From positions 1 to 8,554 of the forward strand of contig DNAD01000200.1 in the NCBI GenBank assembly GCA_003484785.1: 8,554 nucleotides of DNA. The letters are read 5' to 3'. The notes beneath the pieces are model-generated. The model was given only the letters and a program-made list of their open reading frames with translations, had not been told where the DNA came from and did no database searches. A program made the translations under genes and the position numbers. Positions 1 to 6,110 of this stretch are shown one piece after another; the first letter of the stretch is position 1, and every line of letters starts with the position of its first letter. The stretch is from Lachnospiraceae bacterium (GTDB lineage: Bacteria; Bacillota; Clostridia; Lachnospirales; Lachnospiraceae).

Positions 1-16
1 CACAATTTATTTCTTA

Positions 17-61
17 ACAGTTCCTAAACGATCTCAGGTTTTGCCTGATAGCGTTTACTGT
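17..61. repeat. Imperfect inverted repeat after queA; possible 3' hairpin
   Basis: The 101 bases beyond the queA stop hold a long imperfect hairpin. The apical stem is TCAGG (34-38) with CCTGA (44-48) around a 5-nt loop. Below a 3x3 internal loop, AAACG (26-30) pairs with CGTTT (52-56). After a 4-nt bulge, ACAGT (17-21) pairs with ACTGT (57-61). This makes 15 pairs in all. It lies where a terminator of the minus-strand operon would be expected, but neither strand shows a run of T after the stem, so a standard intrinsic terminator is not supported. It could be a 3'-end stabiliser, a Rho-dependent end or a binding site. Nothing else is recognisable in 1-101. Confidence 0.45.
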
Positions 62-101
62 AATATCAAACACTCCCGTTACCGGTTTATCTTATGCTAA
101 T

Positions 102-1157
102 CTACCTTATTCTGTCAAGCACGGCCATGGCATCGCCGAAGGAAAAAAACCTGTAGCCCTCTCGTTTTGCCTCCTCATAGGCCGCAAGCACCTTCTCTCT
201 TGTGGCAAAGGCGCTGACCAGCATTAACAGGGTGGATTCCGGAAGGTGGAAATTTGTTATCAGCCCGTCCATCACCTTAAACCTGTAGCCCGGGTAGATA
301 AATATCCCTGTTTCTCCCGCTCCGGGGCGCACAATACCCTCATCTGATGCAGCGCTCTCTATCGTCCTGCAGCTCGTGGTCCCCACGCAGATGACCCGTT
401 TTCCCGAGGCCTTTGCCGTATTTATCTTCTCCGCTGCCTCCGGGCTTACCGAGTAGCTTTCGGTGTGCATGTGGTGCTCCGTAATGTTCTCACATTTCAC
501 CGGCCTGAAGGTGCCCAGCCCCACATGGAGAGTAACATAGCAAAGCTTTGTGCCCCTGGCTTCAAGCTTGCCAAGGAGCTCTTCGGTAAAATGAAGCCCC
601 GCGGTGGGCGCGGCGGCCGAGCCGTCATACCTTGCATAAACCGTCTGATATCTGTTGCGGTCCTCAAGCTTATGCGTTATATATGGGGGAAGAGGCATCT
701 CACCCAGCGCATCCAGAAGCTCTTCAAATATACCCTCGTAATCGAAGCGGACTATCCTGTTCCCATCCCCGAGTATATCCTCGATATGCGCTTTCAGCAG
801 CCCGTCTCCGAAGAGGACCTCTGCCCCTTTCTTAAGCTTCTTTCCCGGTCTTACCAGAGTCTCCCATCTGTGTTCGTCAAGCCTCTTTAGCAGGAAGACC
901 TCCACCGAAGCCCCGGTATCCGCCTTTGTTCCCAGAAGCCTTGCGGGGATAACCTTCGTATCATTCAGCACCAGGCAATCCCCGGGCTCTATCAGATCCG
1001 CTATGTCGCAAAAGCTCTTATGGCGTATCTCCCCGGAGTTTCTGTCAAGCAGAAGAAGCTTTGAGGAGGATCTGTCAGTTAACGGGTCCTGGGCTATATA
1101 TTCCTTTGGAAGGTCGTAATAATAATCAGAGGTTTTAAAACCCGTTGCCTCCATCAT
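102..1157 (-). CDS. queA: S-adenosylmethionine:tRNA ribosyltransferase-isomerase QueA
   Basis: QueA transfers and isomerises the ribosyl group of S-adenosylmethionine onto preQ1 already in the anticodon wobble position of tRNA (the GUN-anticodon Tyr, His, Asn and Asp species), giving epoxyqueuosine. It acts in the cytoplasm, after Tgt and before QueG or QueH. The 351-residue product has the usual family length and is full length. Family landmarks visible are the opening TSDYYYDLP (9-17), LVLNDTKVIPARL (62-74), AAAPTAGLHF (181-190), GTTSCRTIES (249-258) and TNFHLPESTLLML (301-313). The start is the first ATG of an ATGATG pair; its A overlaps the pheT stop, a 4-base overlap that suggests translational coupling. 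No strong Shine-Dalgarno sequence lies before it, so the second ATG is possible. No tgt or queG is in the window. It is the last gene of the visible operon. Identification is secure. Confidence 0.97.
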   Translation of the reverse strand: MMEATGFKTSDYYYDLPKEYIAQDPLTDRSSSKLLLLDRNSGEIRHKSFCDIADLIEPGDCLVLNDTKVIPARLLGTKADTGASVEVFLLKRLDEHRWETLVRPGKKLKKGAEVLFGDGLLKAHIEDILGDGNRIVRFDYEGIFEELLDALGEMPLPPYITHKLEDRNRYQTVYARYDGSAAAPTAGLHFTEELLGKLEARGTKLCYVTLHVGLGTFRPVKCENITEHHMHTESYSVSPEAAEKINTAKASGKRVICVGTTSCRTIESAASDEGIVRPGAGETGIFIYPGYRFKVMDGLITNFHLPESTLLMLVSAFATREKVLAAYEEAKREGYRFFSFGDAMAVLDRIR

Positions 1158-3520
1158 AGCTTCAGTTTAACCCCAAGCTCCCCAAGCTTTTCAAGGATGC
1201 GGTCGATATGAGCCTGTACCTCCTCTCCGGTCAGGGTTCTGTCCATAAGCACAAATTCAAACCGGAGCGTAACGCTCTTAACCTTTTCATCATCGTAGAT
1301 GTCGATCAGGGAAACCCTGTGCAGCGGGTCGATCCCCAGCTCCTTAACGGCCTTTTCTATATCCTCGTATCTCACTCCGGGCTTCACGATCAGTGACAGG
1401 TCATAATCCACTCCCGGGAACCTCGAGGGCTCGTCAAAGGTGAAATCATTGCTCTCTATCGAAAGCAGCCTGTCCATATCTATCTCGATATTGACGATCA
1501 CGCCGTTCTTCGAGATCTTTGAAAGAACTGCCGGGTGAAGGGTATTGATGACCCCTATGGCCTTATCATCTATTCTTATCTCCGAGGTATTCTTCGGATG
1601 CTGCCATACATGGGCGGGCTTTGTCTTTAAATAAGACGCCTTCTTATGCTTAAGCTCATCGACCATGGTATTAATCAGGCCTACGGCTTCAAAATAAAGG
1701 GCCTTCTCGGTCCTTGTCTTGGAGTACATTCCGATTGCCAGCATCCTTCTTTCATCCGCAGTACCTTCGCTGTTGACCCCCGAAACGATCCTTCCGATCT
1801 CAAATACCGAAAACTCCGGCTTATAGTTTCGGTTGTTATAGATAAGCGGCAGGAAGCTTTCCATCATGGTGGTACGAAGGATCCCGGTATCCTGTTCATC
1901 AGAGCTTCCAAGGAGCCTTACGTTGTCCTCGGGGGTAAGCCCGATATTTCGAAGCTCATCCGGATCGCACCAGATCCTTGTATGTACCTCATTCATTCCG
2001 TAGCTCTTTACAAGCAGATCCTTTATCTGATTCTCCTCATAGCGCCGCTTTGTGGTCCTTGCGGGGAAGAGAGGCGATCTTGTGGTCTTTATCTCAAAAT
2101 TGTCATAGCCGTAGATCCTTGTTATCTCCTCCACGATATCCGCCTTCATGCTTATATCCTTCGTAGCTCTGAAGGAAGGAACCTTGCAGGAGAAGGAGTC
2201 GCCATCCCTGTCAGTGTCAAAACCGAGGGCCTTAAGAGTCTCCTCTATCCTGTCGGCGGAAATATCGATACCCGTATATCTGTCCACAAAGGCCTTGTCA
2301 AAGTCTACGGTGCGCTCCGGAAAACGGGTTGGATAAACATCCGTTATCCCGGTAACAAAGCGGGCCCCGGGGTCGATATCCGAAAGAAGCTTTACAAAAC
2401 GCTTTGCCGCAAGCATGGTAAGCTCCGGATCCAGGGTTTTCTCATACCTTGCGGAGGCATCCGTGCGAAGTCCGAGCCTTGATGCGGATTTCCTGATGCT
2501 TACCGCGTCGAAGCTTGCACACTCAAGCACAACTGAATCGGTGCTGTCAACGATCTCGCTGTCGAGACCTCCCATGATGCCGGCAACGGCAACCGGGGTG
2601 TCATTGTCATATATCATCAGCGTATCGGTGGTTATCTCTCTTTCGTTTCCGTCGAGGGTAAAGAATTTAAAGCTCTCCTTCGGTGTGTCAACCACTATCT
2701 TTGATATCTTCTTTCCGTCAAAGGCATGGGTGGGCTGTCCCAGTTCAAGCATCAGGTAGTTCGTAAGATCCGCGAGCAGGTTGATGGCTCTGGTGCCGCA
2801 GTAAAACAGCCTGATCTGCATCTCCATCGGGCTCTGCTTTTCGGTGATATTTTCCGCCCTTAAGCTGGTATATCTGTAGGCAAGCTCCGGGTTTCTTATC
2901 TCGACCGCGACCTTTTCATCCCCCGAATAAGGTACCTCCATCAGAGGAAGAGGCTTTAAAGGCTTCTTGGTAAGCGCCGCGAACTCTCTTGCCATTCCGT
3001 AATGGCCCCAGAGATCCGGGCGGTTGGTAAGGGATTTGTTATCCACCTCAAATATTATATCCTCTATGGGGAAAAGCTCCTTAAGGTCGGTACCGTTCTC
3101 AAATGAAGGATCCAGCTCCATTATCCCCGAATGATCATCGGAAATACCCAGCTCCTTTGCGGAGCAGCACATTCCGTTGGAGGTCTGTCCCCGCAGCTTT
3201 GCGCTCTCGATCTTTATATCCCCCAGCCTTGCCCCGAGCCTTGCAAAGGCGGTCTTTATGCCGGCTCTTGCATTGGGGGCTCCGCATACCACATCGAAAA
3301 CCTCTTTTCCGTCATCCACCTTCAGAAGATGAAGATGGTCCGAGTCGGGATGAGGCTCGCAGGAAAGGATCTCTCCCACCACAACTCCGCTTACGTCTCT
3401 TCCCTTGTATTCGATCCCCTCGACCTCTGCGGTCGCAAGGGTAAATCTCTGTATAAGCTTTTCTATATTCTCGCCGTCAAGGTCCACATAGTCCCTGATC
3501 CAGTTCATTGATACAAACAT
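1154..3520 (-). CDS. pheT: Phenylalanyl-tRNA synthetase beta subunit PheT
   Basis: PheT is the large subunit of the cytoplasmic alpha2-beta2 phenylalanyl-tRNA synthetase. It binds tRNA and carries the editing site that clears mischarged Tyr-tRNA(Phe); PheS carries the charging site. The 788 residues match the usual length of about 800. Recognisable in order: the N-terminal MNWIRDYVDL start; an OB-fold tRNA-binding domain (about 40-150, with EPHPDSDHLHLLKVD and VVCGAPNARAG); the SLTNRPDLWGHYGMARE segment (about 163-179); the B3/B4 editing region (about 210-380); B5 (about 405-475); a degenerate synthetase-like core; and a C-terminal ferredoxin-fold anticodon-binding domain (about 697-788, starting RFPGVDYDLSLIV). 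An AGGAGG site six bases before the ATG fixes the start. It follows pheS after an unusual 91-base gap and overlaps queA by 4 bases. No frameshift or missing domain is seen. Confidence 0.98.
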   Translation of the reverse strand: MFVSMNWIRDYVDLDGENIEKLIQRFTLATAEVEGIEYKGRDVSGVVVGEILSCEPHPDSDHLHLLKVDDGKEVFDVVCGAPNARAGIKTAFARLGARLGDIKIESAKLRGQTSNGMCCSAKELGISDDHSGIMELDPSFENGTDLKELFPIEDIIFEVDNKSLTNRPDLWGHYGMAREFAALTKKPLKPLPLMEVPYSGDEKVAVEIRNPELAYRYTSLRAENITEKQSPMEMQIRLFYCGTRAINLLADLTNYLMLELGQPTHAFDGKKISKIVVDTPKESFKFFTLDGNEREITTDTLMIYDNDTPVAVAGIMGGLDSEIVDSTDSVVLECASFDAVSIRKSASRLGLRTDASARYEKTLDPELTMLAAKRFVKLLSDIDPGARFVTGITDVYPTRFPERTVDFDKAFVDRYTGIDISADRIEETLKALGFDTDRDGDSFSCKVPSFRATKDISMKADIVEEITRIYGYDNFEIKTTRSPLFPARTTKRRYEENQIKDLLVKSYGMNEVHTRIWCDPDELRNIGLTPEDNVRLLGSSDEQDTGILRTTMMESFLPLIYNNRNYKPEFSVFEIGRIVSGVNSEGTADERRMLAIGMYSKTRTEKALYFEAVGLINTMVDELKHKKASYLKTKPAHVWQHPKNTSEIRIDDKAIGVINTLHPAVLSKISKNGVIVNIEIDMDRLLSIESNDFTFDEPSRFPGVDYDLSLIVKPGVRYEDIEKAVKELGIDPLHRVSLIDIYDDEKVKSVTLRFEFVLMDRTLTGEEVQAHIDRILEKLGELGVKLKL

Positions 3521-3526
3521 TTCATT

Positions 3527-3532
3527 CCTCCT
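3527..3532 (-). promoter_or_regulatory. Ribosome binding site of pheT
   Basis: AGGAGG on the minus strand, six bases before the pheT ATG at 3518-3520. It gives pheT its own strong translation start, which is needed because the pheS stop is 91 bases away. Confidence 0.85.
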
Positions 3533-3555
3533 GATTGCGTATATTATGATCCGAT

Positions 3556-3598
3556 GCGTTTAGGAACAAACGCCTGCAAATCGTGCGCTTCGGCACGA
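3556..3598 (-). other. Two hairpins in the pheS-pheT gap
   Basis: The 91-base gap between pheS and pheT carries two perfect 6-bp stem-loops. In transcript order the first is TCGTGC/GCACGA (3593-3598 with 3581-3586, 6-nt loop). The second is GCGTTT/AAACGC (3568-3573 with 3556-3561, 6-nt loop). Neither is followed by a U tract, so they do not look like terminators. They could be processing or stability elements that set the relative amounts of the two subunits. The stems are seen directly; the role is inferred. Confidence 0.5.
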
Positions 3599-3611
3599 AG
3601 GCAATATTTCC

Positions 3612-4676
3612 TTATCTGCTTACAAACTGACTCAGGGTACCGAGATCCCCGCTGTTAAAGGCTCTTATATCCTTCACCCCGTATTTCATCATAGCAAGCC
3701 TCGTAAGGCCCAGTCCGAAAGCAAAGCCCGTGTACTTGAAGGGATCCTCCTCGGTATTTATCCCGCCGTGTATCAGCACGTTCGGGTGGATCATCCCGCA
3801 GGGACACAGCTCAAGCCATCCCGAGTTCTTGCAGGAGGGGCAGCCCTCGCCGCCGCAGATAAGGCACTTTATATCGAGCTCAAAGCCCGGCTCCACGAAG
3901 GGGAAGAACCCCGGCCTGAGCCTTACCGTAACCTCTCTTCCGAAAACCTCTGACAGCATTGTCTTCATGAAATAGATAAGGTTTGAAACCGAAATATCCC
4001 TGTCGACCATGATCCCCTCCATCTGAAAGAAGGTATTCTCATGGCTTGCGTCGATAGCCTCATTCCTGAAACACCTTCCCGGAAAGACCGCCCTTATGGG
4101 ACGTCCGTTCTCCTTAAGGGCAGGCCCGTATTTTTTAAGGATCGCATTCTGCGCCGCGGAGGTATGGCTCTTTAAAAGCTGGTTGGGCGTCGTCAGATAA
4201 TAGGTATCCTGCATATCCCTGGCCGGATGGAATTTGGGGATATTGAGCGCCTCAAAGCAATGATAATCGTCTACGATCTCGTTATAATCCTCCACATCAA
4301 AGCCCATGGACTCAAAGATATCCTCAAGCTCCCTCTGAACAAGGGTGATGGGATGATATGAGCCGCAGACAGAGGCCGTGGGAAGAGACTCATCATAGCT
4401 CTCCGCAGCCTCGATGAGAAGCTTTTCCTGAAGCTTTACAAGTTCCTGCTTCCTCTCCTCGAATTTATCCGTAAGCTCCTGCTTAAAGCTGTTTATGGAT
4501 TGTCCGTATTCCTTCTTTTTTTCATTCGGGATCTTTGAAAGCTCCTTCATAAGAGTGGATATATGACCCTTCTTGCTGAGAAAATCGAGCCTCAGATCCT
4601 CCAGCGATCTGACATCGTCAACATCCCCAAGCTTTTGATAAAACTGTTCACGAAACTTACGGATCATCTCATTCAT
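3612..4676 (-). CDS. pheS: Phenylalanyl-tRNA synthetase alpha subunit PheS
   Basis: PheS is the catalytic alpha subunit of phenylalanyl-tRNA synthetase, a class II enzyme that activates phenylalanine with ATP and charges tRNA(Phe). The 354 residues slightly exceed the usual length of about 340. Visible are an N-terminal helical, probably coiled-coil tRNA-binding arm (about 1-95), HPARDMQDTYYL (150-161), HTS (171-173), motif 2 around FRNEAIDASHENTFFQMEG (203-221), RPGFFPFVEPGFELD (244-258) and motif 3 GFAFGLGLTRLAM (317-329). Ala319 in GFAFG matches the E. coli Ala294 position that shapes the Phe pocket. A Cys-rich insert has C261, C264, C269 and C272 plus C281 and C283, a plausible metal site. 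The start is supported by AGGAGG nine bases upstream, inside the end of yihY. The gene overlaps yihY by 8 bases. Confidence 0.97.
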   Translation of the reverse strand: MNEMIRKFREQFYQKLGDVDDVRSLEDLRLDFLSKKGHISTLMKELSKIPNEKKKEYGQSINSFKQELTDKFEERKQELVKLQEKLLIEAAESYDESLPTASVCGSYHPITLVQRELEDIFESMGFDVEDYNEIVDDYHCFEALNIPKFHPARDMQDTYYLTTPNQLLKSHTSAAQNAILKKYGPALKENGRPIRAVFPGRCFRNEAIDASHENTFFQMEGIMVDRDISVSNLIYFMKTMLSEVFGREVTVRLRPGFFPFVEPGFELDIKCLICGGEGCPSCKNSGWLELCPCGMIHPNVLIHGGINTEEDPFKYTGFAFGLGLTRLAMMKYGVKDIRAFNSGDLGTLSQFVSR

Positions 4677-5700
4677 TGATTTTTTCCTCCTGTGATGTTT
4701 CCTTTTTTTCCAGTATACTCTTAAAATTTATAATATTCTTCAGATTGCCGAGATTACTTCTCGAACTGTCCTCTTGCGGAGGCTGGGGATTCATGGCCCT
4801 GTCCTTCTCCTCCTCTATGGCCTTAAGCAAAGTGTCGCCGTCTATCCTCCTTTTGTGGACATCGGCCCTCTCCTTTATATGCAGCTTGTCGGCAAAGATG
4901 CTGTTAAGCTGTGCCCCTATGAATATGATATACATATTAACATACAGCCACAGCAGCAGGATAACTACGGTCGCCAGGGAGCCGTACATGGAAAAGCTCT
5001 CCATGAAATAGCTTAAAAAGACCGAAAACAGCTTCGAAAAACCGAACATGGCAGCGGTTGCCACCAAAGCTCCGAAAAGCTGGGAACGAACCCTCTGTTT
5101 TTTCCTTGGCAGAAAGCTGTAAAGCAGCACCAGGAGCACAAAAGCCCCTATGGTAAAGGCCAGGTTTGTGTAAAACTGCCCGAGCTTTCCGCTTATGGGA
5201 AAGTCGGGAAAGTATCTGTCCAGAAGCTCCAGTATGTACTGACCAAAGGCTCCGAATATAAGCTCTGCCGTCATGATCAGTATCATCAGGAGAGTATAAA
5301 TGGACGATTTAAGCCTTATGATAACATAATTATAGGGCTCCATGATATGATATATCTCATCAAAGCCTCTCCTTATGGACATCAGACCTCTGGAGGCCGA
5401 CCATATGGCGGTGATCGCAGCTATGGAGAGAATGGTAAAATGATCATCATATATCTCATATATCAGAGAAACGGCAAAATCATTGAACTGGCTCGGAAAG
5501 ATATATGAAACGGCTTTTACGACCATTTCCTCGGTAAGCGGAGTAAAGGGGATGATCGCAAACAGGGCAAGGATAAAAGGAACCGAACTGATAAAAAGAT
5601 AATAGGCGGCCGAGGCGGAATAGACATCCACATGATTGGCACGCATCGCATCGAAAAAAGACTTACAGATTTTATATATATTTATACAGATCTTTTTCAT
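4669..5700 (-). CDS. YihY/BrkB-family polytopic membrane protein
   Basis: This is a member of the YihY/virulence factor BrkB family (once misnamed ribonuclease BN), integral membrane proteins whose molecular role is not settled. The 343-residue product shows about six hydrophobic segments, near 30-52, 88-110, 125-155, 178-198, 205-231 and 239-263. Family signatures are SASAAYYLFISSVPFILALF near the first segment, WSASRGLMSIRRGFDEIY, and YGSLATVVILLLWLYV leading into GAQLNS. Residues from about 272 form a charged hydrophilic tail, probably cytoplasmic. The DNA for its last residues contains the pheS ribosome binding site, and its stop lies 8 bases inside pheS. Its own ATG has no good Shine-Dalgarno sequence; the nearest purine-rich stretch is GGTAAAG, rather far upstream. 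A weak -10 match, TATGAT (5772-5777), lies just after the upstream terminator, without a convincing -35. Family assignment is firm; function is unknown. Confidence 0.9.
   Translation of the reverse strand: MKKICINIYKICKSFFDAMRANHVDVYSASAAYYLFISSVPFILALFAIIPFTPLTEEMVVKAVSYIFPSQFNDFAVSLIYEIYDDHFTILSIAAITAIWSASRGLMSIRRGFDEIYHIMEPYNYVIIRLKSSIYTLLMILIMTAELIFGAFGQYILELLDRYFPDFPISGKLGQFYTNLAFTIGAFVLLVLLYSFLPRKKQRVRSQLFGALVATAAMFGFSKLFSVFLSYFMESFSMYGSLATVVILLLWLYVNMYIIFIGAQLNSIFADKLHIKERADVHKRRIDGDTLLKAIEEEKDRAMNPQPPQEDSSRSNLGNLKNIINFKSILEKKETSQEEKINE
4686..4691 (-). promoter_or_regulatory. Ribosome binding site of pheS inside yihY
   Basis: AGGAGG on the minus strand, nine bases before the pheS ATG (4674-4676). 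It lies within the coding sequence for the last residues of the YihY protein. This fixes the pheS start and suggests coupled translation of the two genes. Confidence 0.85.
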
Positions 5701-5726
5701 CAGCCAAGTATGATCTTTACCTGTTT

Positions 5727-5751
5727 CCGTAGCTGTACAGCACCTTTACGG
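5727..5751 (-). other. Short inverted repeat before yihY
   Basis: CCGTA (5727-5731) and TACGG (5747-5751) flank the perfect 10-base palindrome GCTGTACAGC (5732-5741), between the ncRNA terminator and yihY. In RNA this makes a modest hairpin. As DNA the palindrome could be a repressor site. No partner gene points to either role. Confidence 0.3.
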
Positions 5752-5784
5752 TTATTACCTTTTTCATTTTTATCATATACAGAG

Positions 5785-5811
5785 AAAAAGAGAGAAACCC
5801 CTGCTTCTCTC
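5785..5811 (-). terminator. Intrinsic terminator ending the structured RNA
   Basis: In the minus-strand transcript GAGAGAA pairs with TTCTCTC (5805-5811 and 5790-5796) around an 8-nt loop. The stem is followed directly by TTTTT (5785-5789) and a further T-rich stretch. This is the clearest intrinsic terminator in the window. It lies between the RNA gene and yihY, so it either ends a free RNA or attenuates read-through into the pheST operon. Confidence 0.8.
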
Positions 5812-5992
5812 CTTATCCCTACACGGTGATAAAACATAAGGAAACGTCACCGTTATACCCCCAAAATGCCGGTTCTTGAATTTTGACTCCTAGCTAATGC
5901 TAGGTGGGTAACCGCAACCATACATCTGCCTTCCACTGTTCGCAGAAAGCGAAACCTTACGAGGCTTGACATCCGCATGACGATATAGGAAT
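5785..5992 (-). ncRNA. Structured multibranched ncRNA, family unassigned (raiA-type or 6S considered)
   Basis: A transcript is predicted from a promoter about 7 bases upstream to the terminator. Its 5' and 3' parts close on each other: AUUCCUA (5986-5992) with UAGGGAU (5815-5821), then AUGC-GG (5973-5978) with CC-GGCAU (5866-5872). Inside are GCCU/AGGC (5962-5965 with 5928-5931) topped by UUCGC/GCGAA (5949-5953 with 5939-5943), a perfect CCUAGC/GCUAGG hairpin with a 4-nt loop (5889-5904), and ACGGUGA/UCACCGU (5847-5853 with 5823-5829). GUUACC (5908-5913) could instead pair with GGUGAC of the last stem, a possible pseudoknot. No open reading frame of note and no T-box, tmRNA, RNase P or SRP signature was found. 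Size and promoter/terminator layout fit a free small RNA such as raiA-type or 6S RNA. The branched fold argues against a 6S rod, but I cannot confirm either family. An attenuating leader for yihY-pheST is also possible. Confidence 0.7.
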
Positions 5993-5996
5993 CCCG

Positions 5997-6025
5997 TTTA
6001 AAGTAATGTAGGTTCAAAATATCAA
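5997..6025 (-). promoter_or_regulatory. Sigma-A-like promoter, proximal, for the structured RNA
   Basis: On the minus strand, TTGATA (6020-6025), a 17-base spacer, then TTTAAA (5997-6002). It matches 5 of 6 and 4 of 6 consensus positions. The predicted start, near 5990-5992, falls at the 5' strand of the closing stem of the RNA, which supports both calls. Confidence 0.6.
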
Positions 6026-6053
6026 GAATTATCGGACATTTCAGGTTAGGTTA

Positions 6054-6082
6054 ATTATATTCTATAAGAACGCGAAAATCAA
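6054..6082 (-). promoter_or_regulatory. Sigma-A-like promoter, distal
   Basis: On the minus strand, TTGATT (6077-6082), a 17-base spacer, and a perfect TATAAT (6054-6059). The predicted start is near 6047, about 55 bases before the proximal start. It lies just after the chemoreceptor gene. It may give a longer form of the structured RNA or drive read-through into yihY-pheS-pheT-queA. Confidence 0.6.
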
Positions 6083-6110
6083 TACAGAAATCACGTAATC
6101 CTTTATTCCT

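Noticed and set aside
465..890. 141-codon open frame on the plus strand
   Set aside because: It is fully antisense to the conserved core of queA, with no family resemblance.
1646..2482. 278-codon open frame on the plus strand
   Set aside because: It lies wholly antisense to pheT, has no recognisable domain and no ribosome binding site; it is a by-product of pheT codon use.
20..3567. 11-base inverted match GTTCCTAAACG (20-30) and CGTTTAGGAAC (3557-3567)
   Set aside because: Many 11-base matches are expected by chance in 8.5 kb, and the surroundings differ.
5901..5918. T-box-like string (GGTGGGTAACCGC) on the plus strand
   Set aside because: It is on the strand opposite to all genes, deviates from the T-box consensus, and has no downstream gene in that direction.
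5889..5990. Degenerate 16S rRNA fragment
   Set aside because: Only one stretch of about 40 bases resembles 16S rRNA. Flanking sequence does not continue the similarity, and the region has its own promoter, stems and terminator.
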